A stretch of DNA of 64,000 bases from Mycolicibacterium sp. CR10 (lineage in GTDB: Bacteria; Actinomycetota; Actinomycetes; Mycobacteriales; Mycobacteriaceae), in contig NZ_STGE01000019.1 of NCBI RefSeq assembly GCF_005222675.1, positions 186,001-250,000 of the forward strand, in the 5' to 3' direction. Both the position numbers and the translations under genes were made by a program. A model generated the notes under the pieces. It was not told the origin of the DNA. It saw nothing but the letters and a program-made list of their open reading frames with translations, and searched no databases. Positions within the stretch are counted from its first letter, which is position 1; each line of letters begins with the position of its first letter. This document shows, piece after piece, positions 8,231 through 18,186 of this stretch.

Positions 8231-11200
8231 GTGTTCGCCTGGTGGGGTCGAACGGTGTACCAGTACCGATACATAGTTATCGGTGTCATGGTCGCACTGT
8301 GCCTGGGCGCTGGCGTCTTCGGCATGAGCCTTGGACAACACGTCACACAGAGTGGGTTCTACGACGAGGGCAGCCAGTCTGTCCACGCCTCGGTGACGTC
8401 CGACGAGGCGTATGGCCGTGACACTTCCGGCCACATCGTGGCGCTCTACACCGCCCCGGAGGGCAAGACGGTCGACGATCCGGCCTTCCAGAAGAAGATC
8501 CTCGACAACCTCGCCGAGGTCGAGAAGAACCACCCCGACCAGATCCTGCGGTCCATCGGCTACTTCAAGAGCCCTGACGTGCTCAAGAACATGTCCGACG
8601 CCGACAAAAAGCATGCGTTCATGTCGATCCAACTCAAGGGCGACAACGACGACGTGATCCTGAACAACTACAACAAGAACGTCGGCGAGGACGGCACGAC
8701 GGTCAAGGACGCCCTCAACATCGACGGTGTCGAGGTTCAGCAGGCCGGACTGCAGCCCCTGGCCAGCGAGTTGACCGGCACCATCGGCGAAGACCAGAGG
8801 CGCGCCGAGATCGCCGCCATCCCGCTGGTCTGTGTGGTGCTGTTCTTCGTGTTCGGCGGCGTCGTCGCGGCCGCACTCCCCGGGCTCATCGGCGGCCTTA
8901 CCATCGCGGGTGCGCTCGGCATCATGCGGCTGATCGCCGAGTTCATCCCCGTGCACTTCTTCGCCCAGCCGGTGGTGACGCTCATGGGCCTGGGCATCGC
9001 CGTCGACTACGGACTGTTCATGGTGAGCCGATTCCGCGAGGAGATCGCGGAGGGCTACGACACCGAGGCCGCGGTGCGCCGAACGGTCATGACGTCGGGC
9101 CGGACCATCATGTTCTCCGCGGTGATCCTGGTGGCCTCGTCGATGCCCCTGCTGCTGTTCCCGCAGGGCTTCCTGAAGTCGATCACCTACGCGATCATCG
9201 CCTCGGTCATGTTGGCGGCGATCCTGTCGATCACCGTGCTCGCCGCCGCACTGGCCATCCTCGGCCCCAACGTGGACGCGCTCGGTGTCCGCACGCTGCT
9301 GCGGGTGCCGTTCTTCCGGAACTGGAAGCCGATGCGGGTGTACTTGACCTGGCTGGCCGACAAGACCCAGAAGACCAAGACCCGCGCGGAGGTCGAGCAG
9401 GGCTTCTGGGGCAAGCTCGTCAACGTCGTCATGAAGCGGCCCATCGCCTTCGCCGCACCCATTCTGGTCGGGATGATCCTGTTGATCATCCCGCTGGGCC
9501 AGTTGTCCCTCGGCGGCATCAGCGAGAAGTACCTACCCCCCGACAACTCCGTGCGTGTCGCGCAGGAGGAGTTCGACAGGACCTTCCCGGGCTTCCGCAC
9601 CGAACCGCTGACGATGGTGATCGAAAGCGACAACGGCGAGCCGGTCACCGACCAGCAGATCGCTGAGATCCGCAGTGAGGCGATGACGATCCCCGGGTTC
9701 ATCGAGCCCGACGACGATCCCTCGAAGATGTGGCAGGAACGTCCCTACCTCGACGGTGCGTCGAAAGACCCGTCCGTCCGGGTGATCCAGAACGGTCTGG
9801 AGGTGCGCAACGACGCCGCCCAGAAGATCGAGGAGCTGCGCGGCCTGTCGCCACCGCGCGGCCTGACGGTGTCGGTCGGCGGCACCCCGGCGCTCGAACA
9901 GGACAGCATCCACAGCCTGTTCGACAAGCTGCCGCTGATGGTCGTGCTGCTCATCACGACGACGACGATCCTGATGTTCCTGGCGTTCGGATCGGTGGTG
10001 CTGCCGATCAAGGCGGCGCTGATGAGCGCGCTGACGCTCGGCTCGACGATGGGCATCCTCACGTGGATGTTCGTCGAAGGGCACGGCTCCGGACTGATGA
10101 ACTACACGCCGCAGCCCCTGATGGCACCGATGATCGGCCTGATCATCGCCGTGATCTGGGGTCTGTCGACCGACTACGAGGTGTTCCTCGTGTCCCGGAT
10201 GGTCGAGGCCCGAGAACGCGGGATGTCGACCACCGAGGCGATCAGGATCGGTACGGCGACGACCGGACGCCTGATCACCGGCGCGGCGCTGGTGCTGGCC
10301 GTCGTCGCGGGCGCGTTCGTGTTCTCCGACCTGGTGATGATGAAGTACCTGGCCTTCGGTCTGCTCATCGCGCTGCTGCTGGACGCGACGATCGTCCGGA
10401 TGTTCCTGGTGCCCGCGATCATGAAGCTGCTCGGCGACGACTGCTGGTGGGCACCCCGGTGGATGAAACGCCTGCAGGAGCGCCTCGGCCTCGGCGAGAC
10501 CGAGCTGCCCGACGAACGCAAGCGCCCCGCGGTGCGCGAAGAGCCGGCCCACCCCGAGGCCCTTGTCGGCGCCGGCGGTCCGCCGGTGGCGGTCGCGGCA
10601 CGGGCGCTGCCACGGCACGACCCCAGCCACCCCGTCCCGCCCGGCAGGACCGGTGCACCTCCGGTGAACGGCCCGTCGGCCGCGGGTACAACGCGTCTTC
10701 CCGGCGCGCCGCGACCCCCCGCGCCCGCGACCCCGCCCGCTGACGAACCTCAGACGACGCGCCTGTCGATCGCCAAGAATGCGGTTCGCAATGCGGTCAG
10801 CAGCGCCGCCGCGGCAACCCATCGCACACCGCAGCCGCCATCACCGGCAGCGCCCAACCCGGCGCCGACGTCCCCCAAGCCGCGCGAGGACCGTGAGATC
10901 GAATCGTGGCTCGGCGACCTGCGTGGTAGTGGCAACGCATCCGGGGCCGGGGCCGCCGCTCAGGCTCAACCGCCGCGACCGTCTGCCGAGCCCACCCGGG
11001 CGATGCCCGAACAAGGCGGAAGCGAACCGACCACCGCGATCCCGGCACAGCGTGAACCCGGCAACCTCGGCGATGACGACTCCGCCGAGGAGACACGGGC
11101 CATCCCGACGGCACGGAAGTCCGATGCCGACGCTGCGACCGAGAAACTCAACACGCGGCCCGACGACGATCAACCGCAGCGTCGCGGCGTCAGCGGTGTC

Positions 11201-11242
11201 AGCGCGCAGGACCTGCTGCGGCGCGAGGGACGCCTGAAGTAG
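8231..11242 (+). CDS. mmpL3: Trehalose monomycolate transporter MmpL3
   Basis: Essential RND-superfamily inner-membrane transporter moving trehalose monomycolate to the periplasm for mycomembrane assembly. Of 1003 residues, about 1-750 have the MmpL layout: one TM helix, a periplasmic domain, five TMs, then the same again. The proton-relay Asp-Tyr pairs are in GIAVDYGLFM (D259/Y260) and STDYEVFLV (D648/Y649). The last ~250 residues are a P/A-rich, probably disordered cytoplasmic tail with repeated TRAMP/TTAIP/TRAIP-like threonine motifs. The GTG start is preceded by GAGGAG. Neighbours match the mmpL3 locus. Confidence 0.97.
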   Translation: MFAWWGRTVYQYRYIVIGVMVALCLGAGVFGMSLGQHVTQSGFYDEGSQSVHASVTSDEAYGRDTSGHIVALYTAPEGKTVDDPAFQKKILDNLAEVEKNHPDQILRSIGYFKSPDVLKNMSDADKKHAFMSIQLKGDNDDVILNNYNKNVGEDGTTVKDALNIDGVEVQQAGLQPLASELTGTIGEDQRRAEIAAIPLVCVVLFFVFGGVVAAALPGLIGGLTIAGALGIMRLIAEFIPVHFFAQPVVTLMGLGIAVDYGLFMVSRFREEIAEGYDTEAAVRRTVMTSGRTIMFSAVILVASSMPLLLFPQGFLKSITYAIIASVMLAAILSITVLAAALAILGPNVDALGVRTLLRVPFFRNWKPMRVYLTWLADKTQKTKTRAEVEQGFWGKLVNVVMKRPIAFAAPILVGMILLIIPLGQLSLGGISEKYLPPDNSVRVAQEEFDRTFPGFRTEPLTMVIESDNGEPVTDQQIAEIRSEAMTIPGFIEPDDDPSKMWQERPYLDGASKDPSVRVIQNGLEVRNDAAQKIEELRGLSPPRGLTVSVGGTPALEQDSIHSLFDKLPLMVVLLITTTTILMFLAFGSVVLPIKAALMSALTLGSTMGILTWMFVEGHGSGLMNYTPQPLMAPMIGLIIAVIWGLSTDYEVFLVSRMVEARERGMSTTEAIRIGTATTGRLITGAALVLAVVAGAFVFSDLVMMKYLAFGLLIALLLDATIVRMFLVPAIMKLLGDDCWWAPRWMKRLQERLGLGETELPDERKRPAVREEPAHPEALVGAGGPPVAVAARALPRHDPSHPVPPGRTGAPPVNGPSAAGTTRLPGAPRPPAPATPPADEPQTTRLSIAKNAVRNAVSSAAAATHRTPQPPSPAAPNPAPTSPKPREDREIESWLGDLRGSGNASGAGAAAQAQPPRPSAEPTRAMPEQGGSEPTTAIPAQREPGNLGDDDSAEETRAIPTARKSDADAATEKLNTRPDDDQPQRRGVSGVSAQDLLRREGRLK

Positions 11243-11248
11243 CAGGCG
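11231..11248. terminator. Hairpin across the mmpL3 stop, between convergent genes
   Basis: CGCCTG and CAGGCG form a perfect 6-bp stem with a 6-nt loop that contains the mmpL3 stop codon. It lies between two convergent genes only 28 bases apart, where a bidirectional terminator is expected. No U-tract. Confidence 0.4.
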
Positions 11249-11270
11249 CCCCCCGCTCCAGGCACCGCAC

Positions 11271-12620
11271 TCAGACGATGCGGATCAGCTTCTTGTTGAC
11301 GAATTCGTCGATGCCGAAGCGGCCGAGCTCCCGACCGAAGCCGGAACGCTTCACCCCGCCGAACGGCAACTCGGCGCCCTCGGCACCGACGGCGTTGACG
11401 AACACCATGCCGGCTTCGATCTTGTCGGCGACACGCTTGGCCTGCTCGGCGTCGGTGGTGAACACATACGAGCCCAGCCCGAACGGGGTGTCGTTGGCCA
11501 AGGCGACGGCCTCGTCTTCGGAGCCCACCTTGTACACGGTGGCCACCGGCCCGAACAGCTCCTCCTTGTAGGAGACCGAATCCGGTGACACGTTGGTCAG
11601 CACGCCGGGCGGGAAGTACGCGCCCCGGCGTTCGCCCTCGGACACCAGCGTCGCACCGTCGGCCACGGCCCGGTCCACCTGCTCGCCCAGCCGCTCGGCG
11701 GCAGCCTTGGAGGACAGCGGCGCCAGCCCGTCGGCTTTCTCCCTGACCTTCGCGGTGAACTTCTCCAGGAACTCGTCGTAGATGCTGTCGGCGACGATGA
11801 ATCGCTTCGCCGCGTTGCACGCCTGCCCGGTGTTCTCGAACCGGCCGTCGATCGCGGCGCCGACCGTGGCGTCGAGGTCGTCGGAGGACAGCAGGATGAA
11901 CGGGTCCGACCCGCCCAGTTCGAGGACCACCTTCTTGAGGTTGCGTCCGGCGATCTCCGCGACGGCCGCACCCGCGCGCTCGGATCCCGTCAACGACACA
12001 CCCTGCACACGCGGGTCGGCGATGGCGTCGGCGATCTGTTCATTGGTGGCGTAGACGTTGATGTAGGCGCCCTCGGGGTAGCCCGCGTCGAGGAAGATCT
12101 GCTCCAGGGCCGCCGCCGATTCCGGGCACTGCGGTGCGTGCTTCAGCACAATGGTGTTGCCCAGCACCAGGTTCGGGCCGGCGAACCGGGCCACCTGGTA
12201 GTACGGGTAGTTCCACGGCATGATGCCCAACAGCACGCCCACCGGACCGCGGCGGATGACTGCGCTGCCCTCGCCGTCGAGCAGGTCGATCGGCTCGTCC
12301 GCGAGGAACTTCTCGGCGTTGTCGGCGTAGAAGTCGTAGATCGCGGCGCTGAACTCGACCTCGCCCTCCGACTGGTCCAGCGGCTTGCCCATCTCCCGCT
12401 GGATGATCTTGGCCAGCTCGGTCTTGCGCTCGTTGTGCAGGGCCGCGACCTTGCGGATCAGGTCCGCGCGCTGGGCGACGGTCGTCGACTTCGACCAATC
12501 CCGGTATGCCGTGTCGGCCGCCGACAGCGCCGCCTCGACCTGTTCATCGGTCGCGGTCGGATACTCCTTGACGACCTCACCGGTCGCCGGGTCCACCACT
12601 GCGTACATAGGCGTGCTCAT
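11271..12620 (-). CDS. NAD(P)-dependent aldehyde dehydrogenase, succinate-semialdehyde type
   Basis: A 449-residue aldehyde dehydrogenase most like GabD1-type succinate-semialdehyde dehydrogenases, which oxidise succinate semialdehyde to succinate. The cofactor segment MPWNYPYYQVAR, the catalytic glutamate in VVLELGGSDPF and the catalytic cysteine in NTGQACNAAKRF are all present, and the C-terminal PFGGVKRSGFGRELG segment is canonical. Length agrees with the GabD1 group, shorter than the ~480-500-residue betaine-aldehyde group. Substrate is inferred from overall resemblance only. It converges on mmpL3 and has no obvious metabolic partner next to it. Confidence 0.85.
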   Translation of the reverse strand: MSTPMYAVVDPATGEVVKEYPTATDEQVEAALSAADTAYRDWSKSTTVAQRADLIRKVAALHNERKTELAKIIQREMGKPLDQSEGEVEFSAAIYDFYADNAEKFLADEPIDLLDGEGSAVIRRGPVGVLLGIMPWNYPYYQVARFAGPNLVLGNTIVLKHAPQCPESAAALEQIFLDAGYPEGAYINVYATNEQIADAIADPRVQGVSLTGSERAGAAVAEIAGRNLKKVVLELGGSDPFILLSSDDLDATVGAAIDGRFENTGQACNAAKRFIVADSIYDEFLEKFTAKVREKADGLAPLSSKAAAERLGEQVDRAVADGATLVSEGERRGAYFPPGVLTNVSPDSVSYKEELFGPVATVYKVGSEDEAVALANDTPFGLGSYVFTTDAEQAKRVADKIEAGMVFVNAVGAEGAELPFGGVKRSGFGRELGRFGIDEFVNKKLIRIV

Positions 12621-12737
12621 GTTGTCTCACCGCTCCTTGTCTCAATGTCTGGGTCGGGCCGGGACGGCCGGCCAGGCACTGAGACCAACCTATCGAAAGC
12701 GGTGTCTTCCGATGCCGATTCGCGCTCGAAGACCGCG

Positions 12738-13925
12738 CTAACCGTCCCGCGAGTCCGCCGGTTCGTCCCGGCTCTCCACATCGTCGGGTTCAGATCTGAC
12801 GACGGGCCCGTCCTCGGCCTCCAGCTCCGCCTCCTCAGCGGCGGGATCGTCGGCGACCAGAACTCGGATGGCGCTGTTGAGGAACGCCAGGACAGGCACC
12901 GCCAGCAGTGCGCCGACAATGCCGGCCAGCACCGCGCCACCGGCGATCGCCAGCACGATCGCCAGGGGGTGGATGGACACCGCGCGGCCCATCACCAGCG
13001 GTTGCAGCACGTGGCCCTCGAGCTGCTGCACGGCGATGATCAACCCGAAGGTGATGAGCGCGTATATCCAGCCCTTGGCGATCAGCGCGACGATCACGGC
13101 GAGAAAACCCGTGACGACCGCGCCGACGAGCGGGACGAACGCGCCGAGGAAGACCAGCGACGCCAGCGGAAGCGCCAGCGGCACCCCCATGATCGCCAGG
13201 CCCACTCCGATGCCGAGGGCGTCGACCAGCGCCACCAGGAACGTGGCCCGCACATAACCGATCAGCGACCGGAATCCGGCACGTCCGGCGTCACGCACCC
13301 GGTCCCGCACGGTGACCGGGAAGATCTTCGTGACATAACCGAAGATGTTCCGACCGCCGTGCAGCAGGAAGATCAACGTGAACAGCACCAGCAGGGCACC
13401 GGTGAGGATCTCGGTCAGCGTGCCCGCCGTCGACAACGCCCCGCTGGTCAGCTTCTCCTGATTGGTCTTGAGCGCTTCGATCGCCGTATCGCGGGCCTGG
13501 TTGATCTGCTGGTCGCTGACCTTCAGCGGGCCGTCGGTCAGCCACCTGCCAACCCCCTCGATGCTCGTCGAGACCTGACCGACGAGAGCAGGTGCCCCTT
13601 CGACGAACTGGGTGACCACGAACGCCAGCAGTCCCCCGAACACGGCGATGCCGCTGAGAAGCACCAACGCCACCGCCCCGCCACGCGGTGCACCCCGCCG
13701 GTCCAGGAAGTCCACAACAGGCATCAGCAGCGCCGCCAGGATCGTCGCCAGCATCACCGGCACGAACAGGATCTCGAGCTTGAAGAACAGCCAGAGCAGC
13801 GCGACGACGACACCGAAGATCAACAGCAGTCGCCACGACCAGGCGGCGGCCTTACGAACCAGCGGACTGACCGACGCATCGCCGAGGCTGTCCAGAGAAG
13901 CGGGGTACGAGCCGCGGGCTGACAT
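12738..13925 (-). CDS. AI-2E family transporter (Rv0205-like)
   Basis: Integral membrane protein of about 395 residues in the AI-2 exporter-like (PerM/TqsA) family, with roughly eight hydrophobic segments and the conserved region [17 protein letters not shown]. An acidic C-terminal tail ([13 protein letters not shown]) is probably cytosolic. Family members export varied small molecules or ions, and no substrate can be assigned here. I prefer ATG 13925 ([10 protein letters not shown]). A GTG at 13985 in the same frame would add 20 residues and run to within 18 bases of the divergent gene's start. The position between mmpL3 and a UPF0104 gene matches Rv0205. Confidence 0.85.
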   Translation of the reverse strand: MSARGSYPASLDSLGDASVSPLVRKAAAWSWRLLLIFGVVVALLWLFFKLEILFVPVMLATILAALLMPVVDFLDRRGAPRGGAVALVLLSGIAVFGGLLAFVVTQFVEGAPALVGQVSTSIEGVGRWLTDGPLKVSDQQINQARDTAIEALKTNQEKLTSGALSTAGTLTEILTGALLVLFTLIFLLHGGRNIFGYVTKIFPVTVRDRVRDAGRAGFRSLIGYVRATFLVALVDALGIGVGLAIMGVPLALPLASLVFLGAFVPLVGAVVTGFLAVIVALIAKGWIYALITFGLIIAVQQLEGHVLQPLVMGRAVSIHPLAIVLAIAGGAVLAGIVGALLAVPVLAFLNSAIRVLVADDPAAEEAELEAEDGPVVRSEPDDVESRDEPADSRDG

Positions 13926-14002
13926 TCCGGTAGCGTAACGGCCCCGCAGACCCCGTCCCGGGATCTGCGGAATCGAGGCGACCACGGCTTACCCTGTACT
14001 TC

Positions 14003-15175
14003 GTGTCCCACGACGCTCCCGCGAGCGGCACCCGGGCGGGGCCCACGGAGCCAACAGCTCGCGGCAAGTACTGGTGGCTGCGCTGGGTGCTCATCGCGGT
14101 CGCGATAGTCGTGCTGGCCGTCGAGTTGGCGCTGGTGCGCGACCAACTCGCCAAGGCGTGGAAGAGCCTCTACTCGGCGAACTGGTGGTGGGTGTTGGCC
14201 GCCGTGGTCGCGGCGATCGCGTCGATGCACAGCTTCGCGCAGATCCAGCGCACCTTGCTGCGCTCCGCGGGAGTGCATGTCAGGCAATGGCGCTCCGAGG
14301 CGGCGTTCTACGCCGGAAACGCGCTGTCCACCACGATGCCGGGCGGGCCGGTGCTGTCGGCGACCTTCATCTACCGGCAGCAGCGCAGGTGGGGCGCTTC
14401 ACCCGTCGTCGCCTCATGGCAGCTGGTGATGTCGGGCGTGCTGCAGATCATCGGCCTGGCACTGCTGGGCCTCGGCGGCGCATTCCTGCTGGGCGCCAGC
14501 AAGAACCCGTTGTCGCTGATCTTCTCCCTCGGTGGCTTCCTCGCGATCGTGCTGCTGGCACAGGCCGTGGCCACCAGGCCCGAACTCATCGACGGTATCG
14601 GCGCGCGCGTGCTGTCGTGGGTCAACTCGGTGCGGGGCAAGCCCGCAGACACCGGCGTGACGAGGTGGCGCGAAACCCTGTCCCAGTTGGAGTCGGTGCA
14701 GCTGGGCCGGCGAGACCTCGGGGTGGCCTTCAGCTGGTCGCTGTTCAACTGGATCGCCGACGTCGGGTGTCTGCTGTTCGCCTGCTATGCCACGGGTGGG
14801 CACCCCTCGATCGCGGGCGTCATCGTCGCCTACGCGGCCGCCCGCGCCGTCGGCTCGATCCCGTTGATGCCCGGTGGCCTGCTCGTCGTCGAGGCCGTCC
14901 TGGTCCCCGGTCTGGTGTCCAGCGGGATGTCGCTGGCCTCGGCGATCTCCGCGATGCTGATCTACCGGCTGGTGAGCTGGATCTTCATCGCCGCGATCGG
15001 CTGGGTGGTGTTCTTCTTCATGTTCCGCACCGAGAAGGACATCGACCCGGACTCGCAGGCAAACGAAACGGCCAGCGCCGACGAAAGCGGCGACACGCAA
15101 TTCAGCCCCGACCCCGAAGCTCCCCACCCACCGGACCACAGCACTGAATCCCCCCCGGGCACCTCCGGTCCATGA
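14003..15175 (+). CDS. UPF0104/YbhN-family lysylphosphatidylglycerol-synthetase-like membrane protein (Rv0204c-like)
   Basis: A 390-residue polytopic membrane protein with seven or eight hydrophobic segments. It has hallmarks of the flippase-like half of lysyl-PG synthetases: GNALSTTMPGGPVLSATFIYRQ in the first half and the IPLMPGGLLVVEA segment later. It has no aminoacyl-transfer domain, so synthesis of lysyl-PG is not implied. Lipid flipping is a family-level inference. The GTG start lies 7 bases after TACCCT (13990-13995), a TANNNT -10 element, so the mRNA may be leaderless. The C-terminal ~50 residues are acidic and proline-rich. Confidence 0.82.
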   Translation: MSHDAPASGTRAGPTEPTARGKYWWLRWVLIAVAIVVLAVELALVRDQLAKAWKSLYSANWWWVLAAVVAAIASMHSFAQIQRTLLRSAGVHVRQWRSEAAFYAGNALSTTMPGGPVLSATFIYRQQRRWGASPVVASWQLVMSGVLQIIGLALLGLGGAFLLGASKNPLSLIFSLGGFLAIVLLAQAVATRPELIDGIGARVLSWVNSVRGKPADTGVTRWRETLSQLESVQLGRRDLGVAFSWSLFNWIADVGCLLFACYATGGHPSIAGVIVAYAAARAVGSIPLMPGGLLVVEAVLVPGLVSSGMSLASAISAMLIYRLVSWIFIAAIGWVVFFFMFRTEKDIDPDSQANETASADESGDTQFSPDPEAPHPPDHSTESPPGTSGP

Positions 15176-15194
15176 ACGAAAGACCGCCATTCGC

Positions 15195-16448
15195 ATGCAC
15201 TTTCGACCCGTCATCGCCGCGACGTCGCTCGCTGCGCTCCTGCTGACCGCGGCCTGCTCCGCCGCCAGGGATACCGTGCCCGTGGCGACGAGCGCGGCTC
15301 CGCCGACGACCGCGGTCACGTCCACACCCTCGGCTGCGCCGTCGGGGCCCTCGGTGGCGACGCCACTGGTGGGTCGTGTTCTGGCAGCGCCCATCCCGGT
15401 GCCCGGCACCGACGGCAAGGTACACCTCGCCTACGAGTTGCAGTTGACCAATACGCTCGCCCAGGACGTGACACTCACGTCGGTGGGTGTCCGCGCGGGC
15501 GATCGGGAGCTTCTCAATCTGCCGGGAGACCGGCTGGCGTACTGGACCCGAGTCATCGGAAACCCCACTCCGACAACGGTTATTGGTCCCGCCCAGACCG
15601 CCTTCGTATGGCTCGACGTCGCGCTCGCCCCCGACGAGACAGTTCCCGACCAACTGGTGCACGCGGTCGCCATCTCGGTGCCGGAGCCGATGCCTCCGCT
15701 ATTTCCCGCCGCCATGACCGAGAACGTTGCTCCGGTGACGGTGCAGACCCGCAAGCCGATCGTCATCGCCCCGCCGCTGGCCGGGCCGAACTGGTTGGAC
15801 GGCAACAGTTGCTGCGACATGACCGCGCACCGCAACGCACTCAACCCGATCAACGGCGAGATCTGGGCCGCCGAACGGTTCGCGATCGACTACGTCCAAC
15901 TCGGTCCCGACGGCCGGTTGTTCACCGGCGACAAGGCCGACGTGAAGAGCTATCCGTACTTCGGCGCCGACATCCTGGCGGTCGGCGACGGTCCGGTGGT
16001 GGCGACGCTGGACGGGCTGCCCGAACAGGTTCCGGGCACAGCGCCCACCGGCCTGCCCCTCGAGCAGTACGCGGGCAACCACATCGTCCAGGACCTCGGT
16101 GACGGCAACTACGCGCTCTACGCCCACATCCAGACCGGCGCCGTGAAGGTCAAGCCGGGAGACCGACTGACCGCCGGGCAGGTGATCGGTTCGGTGGGCA
16201 ACAGCGGGAACACCGACGCGCCCCATCTGCACTTCCACATCATGAGTACGCCCGACCCGTTGCGTTCCGACGGGCTTCCGTTCGTGTTCCGCTCGTTCCG
16301 GCTGGACTCGCGGTTGGCCGAGTCACCCCAGGCGCTCGATGATCTGCTCGAGGGCAAACCCGCGGAGCTGGCACCCGGGTTCGCTCCGCGTAACGAAAAT
16401 GACACCAGCCCAATCGTTTACGATGTGATGACGTATGCAGACCGTTGA
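15195..16448 (+). CDS. Exported M23-family peptidase-like lipoprotein
   Basis: 417 residues. The first ~20 form a signal peptide ending in a probable lipobox (LLLTAAC, Cys21), followed by a T/A/P-rich linker. The C-terminal half has M23 (lysostaphin-type) features: an H..D pair in the segment ending ERFAIDYV, the conserved GNHIVQDLG-GNYALYAHIQTGAVKVKPGDRLTAGQVIGSVGNSGNT core, and the zinc/catalytic HLHFH motif. M23 enzymes cut peptidoglycan cross-bridges, though some are regulators without activity. It starts 19 bases after the UPF0104 gene and overlaps the next gene by 14 bases, so the three are likely one transcript. Confidence 0.85.
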   Translation: MHFRPVIAATSLAALLLTAACSAARDTVPVATSAAPPTTAVTSTPSAAPSGPSVATPLVGRVLAAPIPVPGTDGKVHLAYELQLTNTLAQDVTLTSVGVRAGDRELLNLPGDRLAYWTRVIGNPTPTTVIGPAQTAFVWLDVALAPDETVPDQLVHAVAISVPEPMPPLFPAAMTENVAPVTVQTRKPIVIAPPLAGPNWLDGNSCCDMTAHRNALNPINGEIWAAERFAIDYVQLGPDGRLFTGDKADVKSYPYFGADILAVGDGPVVATLDGLPEQVPGTAPTGLPLEQYAGNHIVQDLGDGNYALYAHIQTGAVKVKPGDRLTAGQVIGSVGNSGNTDAPHLHFHIMSTPDPLRSDGLPFVFRSFRLDSRLAESPQALDDLLEGKPAELAPGFAPRNENDTSPIVYDVMTYADR

Positions 16449-16812
16449 CGGCGGCCGCGCCGCGGCCAGCGTGAGGGCGTTCGCCGTGGACCTACTGTGC
16501 GTCGCCGTGTTCTGCACGATCGGGCGCCGCAGTCACGCCGAGGGGCTCAGTATCGCGGGCATTGCCGAGACGGCGTGGCCGTTCCTCACCGGAACCGTGG
16601 TGGGCTGGCTGGTCTCGCGCGGCTGGCAACGCCCGATGGCGCTGGCGCCCACCGGCATCGTGGTGTGGGCCGCCACCGTGGTGGTCGGCATGCTGCTGCG
16701 AAAGGCCACCGACCAGGGCACCGCGACGAGCTTCATCGTGGTCGCGTCGTTGACCACCGCGGTCCTGCTGCTCGGGTGGCGGGCGGCGGCCCTGCTGATC
16801 AACCGGCGCTGA
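16435..16812 (+). CDS. DUF3054 small membrane protein
   Basis: A 125-residue integral membrane protein with about four hydrophobic helices and the DUF3054-type stretch DLLCVAVFCTIGRRSH near the N-terminus. No function is established for the family. It begins inside the end of the M23 lipoprotein gene (14-base overlap), which implies co-translation. It converges on the histidine kinase gene 9 bases away. Confidence 0.75.
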   Translation: MQTVDGGRAAASVRAFAVDLLCVAVFCTIGRRSHAEGLSIAGIAETAWPFLTGTVVGWLVSRGWQRPMALAPTGIVVWAATVVVGMLLRKATDQGTATSFIVVASLTTAVLLLGWRAAALLINRR

Positions 16813-16820
16813 ACCGGAGG

Positions 16821-18170
16821 TCAGTCGTCGGAATCCTGTTCGGGCTCACGCGACATTGACATGGTCAGCGTCGCCCTGAGCCCGCCGAGCGGCCCATCGG
16901 ACAGCTCGATCTTCCCGCCGTGAAGCGCCGCCTGCTGGGCCACCAGCGCCAGGCCCAACCCTGAACCTCCCGGCGCGGCATTGCTTCCGCGGGAGAACCT
17001 GCCCAGCACGGTCTCGTGCTCGTCGGCGGGCAGTCCACGGCCGTTGTCGTCGACGACGATGGTCATCAGGTCGCCTCGCCGGCGGGCGGTGAGCAGGATC
17101 CGGCTCGCCGCACCGTGGGTGATGGCGTTGCGCACCAGGTTGTCGACCGCCAACCGCAGCCCGCCGGGCCATCCCAGAACGGTCTCGAGGTCGTCGGCGA
17201 CATCCATGTCGATCTCGACGTCACGGCTCACCCGGGTGTTCTCGCGCGCCACCCGCTCCAGCATCTCGGACACGTCGATCACCTCGCGGTCCTCGGCCTG
17301 CGCCAGCTGACCGGAAGCCAGCTGGCCCAGCGCGGTGATGATGGCCTCGACCCGGCGTTGGGCACGGGACAGGTCGGCGACCACCTCGGCCCGTTCCTCC
17401 TCCGGAAGGTCGTGAATGCGCAGGGTGTCCAGATCGGCGCGCATCGCGGTCAGCGGCGTGCGCAACTCGTGGGCGGCGTTGGCCGCGAAATCCTGTGCAG
17501 CCTGAAGGGAATTCGTGGTGGCGCGCTGGGCGGCGGTCAGCCTGCTCAGCATCGCGCTCATCGCCTCGGAGAGATCCTCGGCCTCCCGCACCCCGTGCAC
17601 CGCGGGGATCTCGTCGGCGCCCTCCCCGAGCTGCTTGGTGTGCTCGGTGAGCTTGCGCAGCGGCCTGATCGCCGGACCCGCGAGCAGCCAGCCCAAGCCT
17701 CCCGCGACGAGCACCGTCAACACCCCCACCGCGATGTAGGTCGGCACCCTGGCGCGGTTCAACAGGATGCTGTCCGCGCGGATGCCGACCGACATCAGCA
17801 CCCCGCCCTCCTGGTCGACCGGGATCGTCCGCACGCGGTACTCGATTCCGTTCACCATCACCGTCTCGGTTCCCGGTGGCAGCGCAGGCAACTGGAATCC
17901 CCGCTGGAACACCACCTGCCCCGACGAACGCGACCGGCCAGTCTGCAGCACACCCCGACGTGGATCCGTGAGTTGTTCGGGGAAGACGCTGGCGTCGACG
18001 ATCGCGTCCAACCGCCGATCCAGTTGTGCCGCATCGTTGTTCGCCAAAACGACGGAAGTCAGGATGGTGAACCCCGCGACCACCGCCGCAGCGGCCGCCG
18101 CCGAGGCAATTGCCACCCGTGTGCGCAGGGAAGCCGACCGCAGAAATCTGGGAAGCCTCAGCGAATTCAC
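16821..18170 (-). CDS. Sensor histidine kinase, PrrB-like
   Basis: A 449-residue membrane kinase. TM1 (about 17-40) and TM2 (about 142-165) bracket a ~100-residue extracytoplasmic sensor domain. A HAMP domain follows, then the H-box NAAHELRTPLTAMR (phospho-accepting His), N-box DNLVRNAITHG, G1 DDNGRGLP and G2 GSGLGLALVAQQ. The RLDRRLDAI motif after TM1 and the sequence around RFSRGSNAAPGGSGLG resemble M. tuberculosis PrrB. The locus differs from prrAB of H37Rv, so it is probably a paralogue. GTG start, 16 bases after the response-regulator stop. Confidence 0.9.
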   Translation of the reverse strand: MNSLRLPRFLRSASLRTRVAIASAAAAAAVVAGFTILTSVVLANNDAAQLDRRLDAIVDASVFPEQLTDPRRGVLQTGRSRSSGQVVFQRGFQLPALPPGTETVMVNGIEYRVRTIPVDQEGGVLMSVGIRADSILLNRARVPTYIAVGVLTVLVAGGLGWLLAGPAIRPLRKLTEHTKQLGEGADEIPAVHGVREAEDLSEAMSAMLSRLTAAQRATTNSLQAAQDFAANAAHELRTPLTAMRADLDTLRIHDLPEEERAEVVADLSRAQRRVEAIITALGQLASGQLAQAEDREVIDVSEMLERVARENTRVSRDVEIDMDVADDLETVLGWPGGLRLAVDNLVRNAITHGAASRILLTARRRGDLMTIVVDDNGRGLPADEHETVLGRFSRGSNAAPGGSGLGLALVAQQAALHGGKIELSDGPLGGLRATLTMSMSREPEQDSDD

Positions 18171-18186
18171 CAGCGACCCGGCACGG